Assembly: GCA_001606155.1 (NCBI GenBank)
Contig: LODT01000020.1
Span: forward strand, 62,001-126,000
Direction of reading: 5' to 3'
DNA length: 64,000 nt
Source of the DNA: Tieghemostelium lacteum
Lineage: Eukaryota > Evosea > Eumycetozoa > Dictyosteliales > Raperosteliaceae
Below are positions 58,541 through 64,000 of this stretch, one piece after another. Positions within the stretch are counted from its first letter, which is position 1. Each line of letters starts with the position of its first letter. Both the position numbers and the translations under genes were made by a program. The notes below the pieces were generated by a model. The model saw only the letters and a program-made list of their open reading frames with translations. It searched no databases and was not told where the DNA came from.

Positions 58541-59692
58541 CTAAATGAAACCCCAAACTTCAATTTCTAAAATTTCAAAATCTTCTTGGGATGCCAATGT
58601 TGGTGAATTGAATGTTAGACATTTTGAAGATGTACCATATTTAAATTCTTTGTCTATCCATATACCGTATTTACCATTTGAACCACCACCCATTGAGAGA
58701 TAGTTCTCTGTCGTTTGAACCATACAATGGTTTTCTTTGGACCATAGAAAAATGTCAAATTCAGGTAAAAGTTTAAATAGAAAGCATTGACCATTACCAT
58801 AATAACTGGTATCGGATGTACATTGAATAGACTCTGAAATGAAACCACCAAATACCTGGTGATTCTTATCGCGAATGAAAATTAAACATGCACCTTTATC
58901 TTTACACATGTCATAAAAAGTGTGAATTGAAATACCATGTAGATCAGATTTATATAATAGTACCCAATCATCTACTTGGTACAAGTGAGGTAGATATAAA
59001 ATCAATGGTTTGATATCTTCAGGTTTGAATAAAGTCGATTGCCCTTCTTTTAAATTTGGAATAAAATCTTTTAGTAATTCATTATTATCTTCTATAATTT
59101 CTTCATCTTCTTCAAGTACAACGACATCTCCAACAAGTGGTGTAAATTCACTTGATATACTAATAGGTGACTCCATATTCTCCATTGAACTCTTTACAAT
59201 TCTATAAATCTGATGAATATCCGATTCAAAGCATTCCAATATAATCTCTTTTTGTTTCTTTTCACCGTGTAAATCCTCTTCCAATATTACAAATGCTATA
59301 CTATTATGATGTAAACTACTGTCAGACGCGAATGTTGGTATCATTTGACATGATACTACTTTATCATAACAGAAATGAAGTTGAAATTTGAGTGCACCGT
59401 CTCTCATTACTAATTCATCATTCAAATCACCTTGAAAGATGATTCTACCAGGTGCCAATACAAGTTCACCTGTAACTCTAGTTTGATCATCATATATATA
59501 AAATACAGAAAATTTAAATATTTCCTCTGTTCTAATTGAAGACAATCTTGGGGACAAAGGTATACCAAGTGATGATCTTATTGTATTTACTGTATGACTA
59601 TTATCTTCAGTTGTCTCATTCACTTCTTCATTACTAATAGTTATAGATAGAGTTGGTACATTCTCTTTTACCTTCTCTGTGTTACTGTCCAT
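58541..59692 (-). CDS. GRAM-like/TLDc domain protein (OXR1/NCOA7 type)
   Basis: Single exon, 383 residues. The first 45 residues are polar. A GRAM/PH-like fold follows (about 50-165: FSVFYIYDDQTRVTGELVL, APGRIIFQGDLN). The C-terminal half is a TLDc domain (about 220-383: KPLILYLPHLYQVDDWVLLY, GACLIFIRDKNHQVFGGF, CFLFKLLPEFDIFLWS, YLSMGGGSNGKYGIWID, SPTLASQEDFEILEIEVWGF). TLDc proteins of the OXR1/NCOA7 group protect against oxidative stress and several bind and disassemble the V-ATPase. The GRAM-TLDc order matches that group without a LysM domain. The antisense strand has no competing gene. Confidence 0.9.
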   Translation of the reverse strand: MDSNTEKVKENVPTLSITISNEEVNETTEDNSHTVNTIRSSLGIPLSPRLSSIRTEEIFKFSVFYIYDDQTRVTGELVLAPGRIIFQGDLNDELVMRDGALKFQLHFCYDKVVSCQMIPTFASDSSLHHNSIAFVILEEDLHGEKKQKEIILECFESDIHQIYRIVKSSMENMESPISISSEFTPLVGDVVVLEEDEEIIEDNNELLKDFIPNLKEGQSTLFKPEDIKPLILYLPHLYQVDDWVLLYKSDLHGISIHTFYDMCKDKGACLIFIRDKNHQVFGGFISESIQCTSDTSYYGNGQCFLFKLLPEFDIFLWSKENHCMVQTTENYLSMGGGSNGKYGIWIDKEFKYGTSSKCLTFNSPTLASQEDFEILEIEVWGFI

Positions 59693-60725
59693 CTAGATAT
59701 ATCAAATTTGTGCAATCTAAAAGCTAAAAAAAAAAAAAAAGAATCAGTGTACTGTCACAAAAATTAAACAAAAAAGATAATCCTGGTCCTTTCCTTCCTC
59801 TATTTTACTTGAAATTAAAAATATTCTTTAATTTAAGAAAAATTATAATCCTTAATAAACAAAATCACTTTTCAACATTTTATTGCATAGAGATTAAACC
59901 AATATATATTGATTCAGATCGTGTTGGTTAATATTTACAATTTTGGGATCGTAAATCTTATAAATTTCAAACAATACCAAATTCCAATATAGAATTTACA
60001 ATTTAAAAATCCTCCTCTTTAATAGAAGAAGGTTCTAAATATAAATCACAATTATCACTCAACCATCCATATCATTCAACACTAGAAAGGTTGTTCTTTA
60101 TAGAGTATTGTTTTGAATCTCAATAAGCTCATTATGGCAATCACGATTGAAGTAGAAGAAGATGTTATTGATATAATTGATTGTAGTGTTACAATTTAAA
60201 TATTTACAATGATGAAGGAAGAGAAGGAGAAAATAAAAATATAGAAATAGAATACAATGATGAGTAGAATTACTTGTTATATCAGGTAATACAAGAATCT
60301 GGTTTAACACATTTACTAAACTGAAATATTTTGCCTACTACATTTTCACATTTTTAAATAATAGAAGAAAAGGTTGTGGAATTACAGAAGATATGGTGGA
60401 AAATTCTTGTGATTTAAAAATAAAATTATAATCTATAATTAGTTTTATTAAACAATTAATTTATAAATTTTTACACCCCTTTAAACCTCTGATTTACTGA
60501 AATATTCCCTTTACAATTTTCACATTATTATATATAATAAAAATCTACAGAAGCAATGGTGGAATATTTCTTCTGGGATTTAAAAATAAAATAATAATCT
60601 AGTGCACCCTATAGTGCATATATGTTTTTGTAAAATTTTATAGCACACTTTTCAAACACATTTTATTTAAACAACAAATTTTACACTATTCTTTTTATTT
60701 TATTATATTTATGATTTCGTAAAAG
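59693..60725. other. Divergent spacer, TLDc / FG-GAP genes
   Basis: 1,033 bp. Both promoters lie here. A minus-strand frame (60310-60098) ends NNIFFYFNRDCHNELIEIQN, which resembles the head of dictyostelid F-box-like orphans, but it has no ATG and no continuation, so a short gene relic is possible. Two similar stretches (about 60405-60435 and 60575-60605, ATTTAAAAATAAAAT context) look like a weak local duplication. No RNA gene recognised. Confidence 0.35.
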
Positions 60726-62116
60726 ATGTATAAATTTATCTTACTAATTTTTATTCTAAAGATATCTATAAATTTTGCTTACCCATTAGTGAATTTACTT
60801 AATAATACTAATACTTACGAATTAGATTTTTATGCTGAATATAAAACTGGAGGTTTTGATTTTAATGGTGATGGTAAACAAGTAAGTTTTTAGGTTAAAT
60901 TTATATATTTATATATAATCTAACCAAAAAATAAAATTAGGATTTTATAATATCACATTTTCAAACCAATAAATTATACTTATTTTTTGGTGATATCTCA
61001 AGATATGGTGGTCAAAGACCCTTAAAAACTTCAATGATTGATGGAATCAATGGTTTCAGTATTGACATTAAAAAAAGAGATCTTAGAAATTACTTTATAG
61101 CTGGAGATATAAATGGTGATGGTTATGATGAAATTATAATTCGTATGTCAAATGGTCAATTAAAAATAATTTATGGCCATGCAGGACCATTTAATAATGA
61201 TTTTTCAAATTTTGATGGAATTAGTGGATTTGTAATTGATTATGTTTATTCTGAAAATACACCCTTCGCTAGCTACCAAGTTTTATGCGATCGAAATGGA
61301 GATGGTATAAAAGATTTGATATTTAATACCCTAGATGGTGTTTATGTTCTATATGGACTTAAAATTGGTCATAAGTATCCTACCAATTCTGGTAAATTTG
61401 ATATTAACTTAATATCAAATGGAACATTCGGACATATTATGAATTTAAGATATACTATAAACCTTGGTTGTGGAGATTTGAATAATGATGGTATTGATGA
61501 TTTGGTAATACTTTTGGATGGTACTGGTTCTGTTAGTTTTGGTATAAATAATTATCCATCTCAATATAATCCAGACTTAAATGGTACAACTGGTTTTACA
61601 ATGGATATAGAGGCTAATCGTTTCAAATGGATTCTTCAGATTGGTTTTGGAGACCTCAATGGTGATGGATTAAAAGATATGGCTGTAATTAGTCAGGATT
61701 CAAAATTAATTTATATGATTTATGGTAAAAAAGGGGGAAGTTGGAAATCTCATTTTGATATCAACAGTGGAAACTCATCTGAAGTTGTTAAATGGGTCAG
61801 AGATGAATCTTCACCTCAAGTATTTTGCACTTCTATATATGTTGGTGATATTAATGGAGATGGTATATCTGATTTATCATGTAATATTAATTCTCTTCAC
61901 TATACTTGGGTAGTATATGGAACATCCAACCAATTACCAGCTGTATATGATTTGAATATTGAATCATCTCCATTATTTGGTGATTCTAGAGGTTTTGTAA
62001 TAGCAAATACGGCAGTTACTTTTTCCACTTGGATTGATTTTAATAATGATGGTGTTCAAGATTTAATTATATATTTTAATAATCTTAAGAATTATATTTT
62101 ATTTGGTGAAATATAA
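60726..62116 (+). CDS. Secreted FG-GAP (integrin alpha-like) repeat protein
   Basis: Two exons (60726-60881 and 60941-62116, intron 59 nt) give 443 residues. Signal peptide (YKFILLIFILKISINFA), then seven FG-GAP/VCBS-type blades. Calcium-loop motifs of the D.N.DG...D form recur: DFNGDGKQD (across the splice), DINGDGYDE, CDRNGDGIKD, DLNNDGIDD, DLNGDGLKD, DINGDGISD and DFNNDGVQD, each followed by a 'YG' or 'FG' strand. A seven-blade count fits a complete propeller. No membrane helix or GPI tail is present, so it is probably a secreted calcium-binding carbohydrate- or protein-binding factor; the partner is unknown. Splicing is required to complete the first calcium loop, which supports the intron. 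Confidence 0.85.
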
Positions 62117-62197
62117 AAAAAAACAAAAGGAACTTCAAGTTTCTATGAGATTTTCTAATTAACAGGTCAATATCTCAAGTTCTTTACTTTATTTTAT

Positions 62198-63110
62198 TTA
62201 TAAAATGCCTTCTACATCCTTCCAAATGTCATGAGTTTTCACCTTATTTGAAAGTGAATATGTCAGTGAAATTTGGTGCGGTAACATTAAGGAGTGTTCA
62301 TTAACAGATTGGTAATAGTTTTTAAATCGATTTGACACTTGATGAATAAAATCAGCATCGGCAAAATAATTGGTGAGAAATTGAAAGCTCTCAAATGGAT
62401 ATTCTCTATTGAATAGAATGTAAAAGAAAAACATATTTTCAACTATTGGAGTTCTACATAGTTTCTCTTGTTGTAAAACTAAATTTGGAATTTTAGTGTT
62501 TAAAATGGATTCAACTAAATCTTCATAGGTTTTAATATAAAAATCCAACGCATGGACTTTGGTTAAAATTTTGTTATCAATTTGTAACAAACCACTTAGG
62601 AGTCCCATTAACCTTGTATCACTGTATACCATTAGATATAGATGTACACAATTACTGTTATCAAACTCCATTCCATCATCAGCCATTAACAATTTTATAA
62701 CTTTGTACTTTAGAACTGTCAATAGATGTAACATATCCACAAGAACTCATGTCTCAGTAACATATTTTGCGTGTAAACGGACACACCAAGAGTTGTTAAA
62801 CCTGTAAAATGACTTTTAATCAAATTAAAATCTAAAAATGGCTCATCTGAACTTTCCGTAATATCATAGAGTTTCAAAGAAGATTTTCTATCCCAACACT
62901 GCAAGATATCATATTTTAACTTCTTTAAAGTGATCATAGGTGCCAGGTGTACATTCTGAGATAGTGGTTGTTTTTGTGTAAAAATCAAATATAGATCTCT
63001 GGTTTGTTAGTTGATACAATAGATGCTATATCTTTACAATTCATTTCGTCTATAGATACTTTAAGACTATCAATGGTGTTTCTACCAAGTAATCCGCAGA
63101 TTGCGTCACA
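62198..63110 (-). pseudogene. Broken paralog of the F-box-like orphan at 56576
   Basis: Coding-like sequence runs on the minus strand in three successive frames: about 63110-62985 (CDAICGLLGRNTIDSLKVSI), about 62999-62720 (QPLSQNVHLAPMITLKKL), and 62740-62198 (to a stop). The frame changes lie near 62985 and 62730, and no GT-AG intron of normal size explains them. There is no start and the 5' end abuts poly-A/T runs. The C terminus (NYYQSVNEHSLMLPHQI..HDIWKDV) aligns with the end of the protein at 56576-58159 (NYYQSNIDNPILPDKLI..LDIWKLY), so it is a decayed, 5'-truncated copy of that type. A sequencing error in either place would be the alternative. Confidence 0.7.
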
Positions 63111-63176
63111 AAAAAAAAAAAACATTTTGTGGGGGCTGCTTTAAAAAAAAAAAAAAAAAAAGTTAAAGATAAAGAC

Positions 63177-63230
63177 AGAACTCGAGGGTTTTGAGAAATA
63201 AGTTCTTTTTAAATTGTTGTAAGGAGTTCT
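63177..63230 (-). ncRNA. Class I small RNA, minus-strand copy (54 nt)
   Basis: Read on the minus strand, AGAACTC pairs perfectly with GAGTTCT at the other end (7 bp) and CTTACAACAA follows the 5' stem: the conserved Class I motif with one G-to-A change. It is 54 nt long and differs from the plus-strand copy at 63424 by only three bases. It is followed by GTCTTTATC, similar to the other copies. An AAACCATAA box ends 59 nt before the 5' end. It lies between the broken gene at 62198-63110 and its own divergent sister. Confidence 0.82.
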
Positions 63231-63288
63231 CGATAATTATCACATTTTATCTTATATTTATAAATCTCTAAAAATTATTAAATTTTAA

Positions 63289-63297
63289 TTATGGTTT
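63289..63297 (-). promoter_or_regulatory. DUSE-like box of the minus-strand Class I RNA
   Basis: On the minus strand this reads AAACCATAA, identical to the box at 58283, and its last base is 59 nt from the predicted RNA start at 63230. A TATAAATATAAG stretch lies between box and RNA. Confidence 0.7.
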
Positions 63298-63357
63298 GAA
63301 ACCCAATATATTAAATTAAAAAATTTTAAGAAATTGAGAAAATAAATAAAAATTAAC

Positions 63358-63365
63358 ACCCATAA
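63358..63365 (+). promoter_or_regulatory. DUSE box of the plus-strand Class I RNA
   Basis: ACCCATAA, an exact match to the dictyostelid upstream sequence element consensus DCCCAYAA that precedes snRNA and Class I RNA genes. It ends 59 nt before the predicted RNA start at 63424. Confidence 0.78.
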
Positions 63366-63423
63366 ATATATTAAAATTACGCATTAAATTGTTTTTAGAA
63401 TGCACAGTTTTAAATATTTAACA

Positions 63424-63477
63424 AGAACTTCTTACAGCAATTTACAAAGAACTTATTTCTCAAAACCCTCGAGTTCT
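63424..63477 (+). ncRNA. Class I small RNA, plus-strand copy (54 nt)
   Basis: AGAACTT (63424-63430) pairs with GAGTTCT (63471-63477), six Watson-Crick pairs and one G-U. CTTACAGCAA (63431-63440) directly after the 5' stem is the Class I signature motif. The length of 54 nt is in the family range of 42-65 nt. The upstream box is a perfect consensus at the same 59-nt spacing as its relatives. The RNA is head to head with the minus copy (194 bp between 5' ends) and its 3' end is 9 bp from the stop codon of the protein gene converging from the right. Class I RNAs are specific to dictyostelids, highly expressed in growth and down-regulated in development; the molecular function is open. Confidence 0.88.
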
Positions 63478-63486
63478 GTCTTTATT

Positions 63487-64000
63487 TTATAAAATAAAAT
63501 ACTTTTTAACCTTATTGATTGCAGGTATAGGAAACTGGTATTTTAGAATGTCCAATTGGTTGGATATTACATTGGTTAGTTGGATAGTAGCACCTTGTGT
63601 AGTTGAATAACCACTACATGTATTTTGTGGATAGTTATCATATTGAATAGCATCAGAGCCATTACAACTTGTATACTGATTAACAGTTACAGAATTTGGA
63701 AGTATTAATGCTTCTTTTGTACAATTAATATAGGAATAGCCACCACCACATTGGTTGAATGGAACAGTTACATTAGCGTAGAAATGTTGACATCCAGGAC
63801 CTTTGTAACCAAGGTAAACAACTTCTTTTTTAACGTAATCACAAACTGCAGTATATGTTCCAAAGTCACCTGAAAGGTAAGCACATATCAGATGGTGTAC
63901 CTTGAACCATAACAATTTCATTACCACAATCAGGAGTATCAATCAAATTAACATAATCACCTGATATAACAGTTAATTTTAAACAACTTACTAAAACAAT
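63487..64000 (-). CDS. Cysteine-containing secreted-type protein, 5' end outside window
   Basis: Partial gene. A first visible exon runs from about 63990 (after a TTTTAG acceptor at the window edge) to 63901 and reads SCLKLTVISGDYVNLIDTPD, then CGNEIVMVQ. The next runs from 63869 to 63487 and starts GDFGTYTAVCDYVKKEVVYL, then GPGCQHFYANVTVPFNQCG. Eight to ten cysteines and N-x-S/T sites (NVT, NCT, NGS) suggest an extracellular domain, with the signal peptide expected to the right of the window. The family is not recognised. The join across 63900-63870 uses GT...AG and keeps the frame but implies an intron of only 31 nt; a one-base frameshift is the alternative. It converges on the Class I RNA at 63424. 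Confidence 0.6.

Noticed and set aside
60098-60310. Minus-strand frame ending NNIFFYFNRDCHNELIEIQN
   Set aside because: No ATG, no continuation after the stop; at most a relic of an F-box-like orphan head.
63111-63160. Poly-A/T runs near the broken gene as a retrotransposition tail
   Set aside because: They lie at the 5' side of the gene fragment rather than the 3' side, and such runs are common in these spacers.

Overview
This window is nuclear DNA of a social amoeba (dictyostelid). The evidence is very AT-rich spacers with long A/T runs, small GT-AG introns (48-92 nt) mostly opening GTAAGT or GTATGT, poly-N, poly-S and poly-T tracts in proteins, and families typical of or restricted to the group: ComC-like TIG/EGF surface proteins, dictomallein, long ankyrin-like orphan proteins, a CfaD-like protease and Class I small RNAs. 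The species cannot be fixed from the sequence. The many ankyrin-like orphans suggest a lineage other than Dictyostelium discoideum, but that is inference. The standard genetic code fits throughout.

Layout. 1-2.4 kb: AT-rich spacer with G/T-rich and C/A-rich boxes. 2.4-10.4 kb: serine palmitoyltransferase subunit 2, a PRMT1-type arginine methyltransferase, an ankyrin-like orphan and a REXO-type RNA exonuclease. 10.7-26.1 kb: two tandem cell-surface genes. The first has a leucine-rich-like head, TIG-type domains and 17 EGF-like units. The second is a 3,406-residue C-type-lectin/TIG giant. Both end in the same domain plus one membrane helix. 26.1-38 kb: a second ankyrin-like orphan, a PWWP protein, dynactin p62, ISCA1 and EXO1. 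38.7-39.6 kb: tRNA-Asn(GUU) followed by a nested inverted-repeat (fold-back) element. 39.8-46.6 kb: a dictomallein-like metalloprotease and a divergent pair of related, unrecognised membrane proteins. 47-55 kb: a secreted orphan beside a CfaD-like cysteine protease, a heparinase-like lyase, an RNF14-like RBR ubiquitin ligase and a small GPI-type protein. 55.6-64 kb: glyoxalase II, an F-box-like orphan, a TLDc protein, an FG-GAP secreted protein, a broken paralog of the F-box-like orphan, three Class I RNA genes and the 3' part of a secreted protein.

The housekeeping genes (sphingolipid synthesis, arginine methylation, DNA repair, Fe-S assembly, dynein adaptor, methylglyoxal detoxification) appear independent of each other. 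The accessory content is mainly secreted or surface proteins, plausibly for adhesion, feeding and cell-cell signalling.

Most notable: (1) three Class I RNA genes, each with a CCATAA box ending exactly 59 nt before the predicted 5' end, two of them head to head; (2) a divergent pair of related membrane proteins of unknown function; (3) a secreted protein that looks like a stand-alone copy of the N-terminal domain of the protease next to it; (4) a 1.5-kb higher-order repeat inside the giant TIG gene; (5) a nested fold-back element just downstream of a tRNA gene. Exon joins were made by eye from GT-AG sites and reading frame; no alignment or database search was run.
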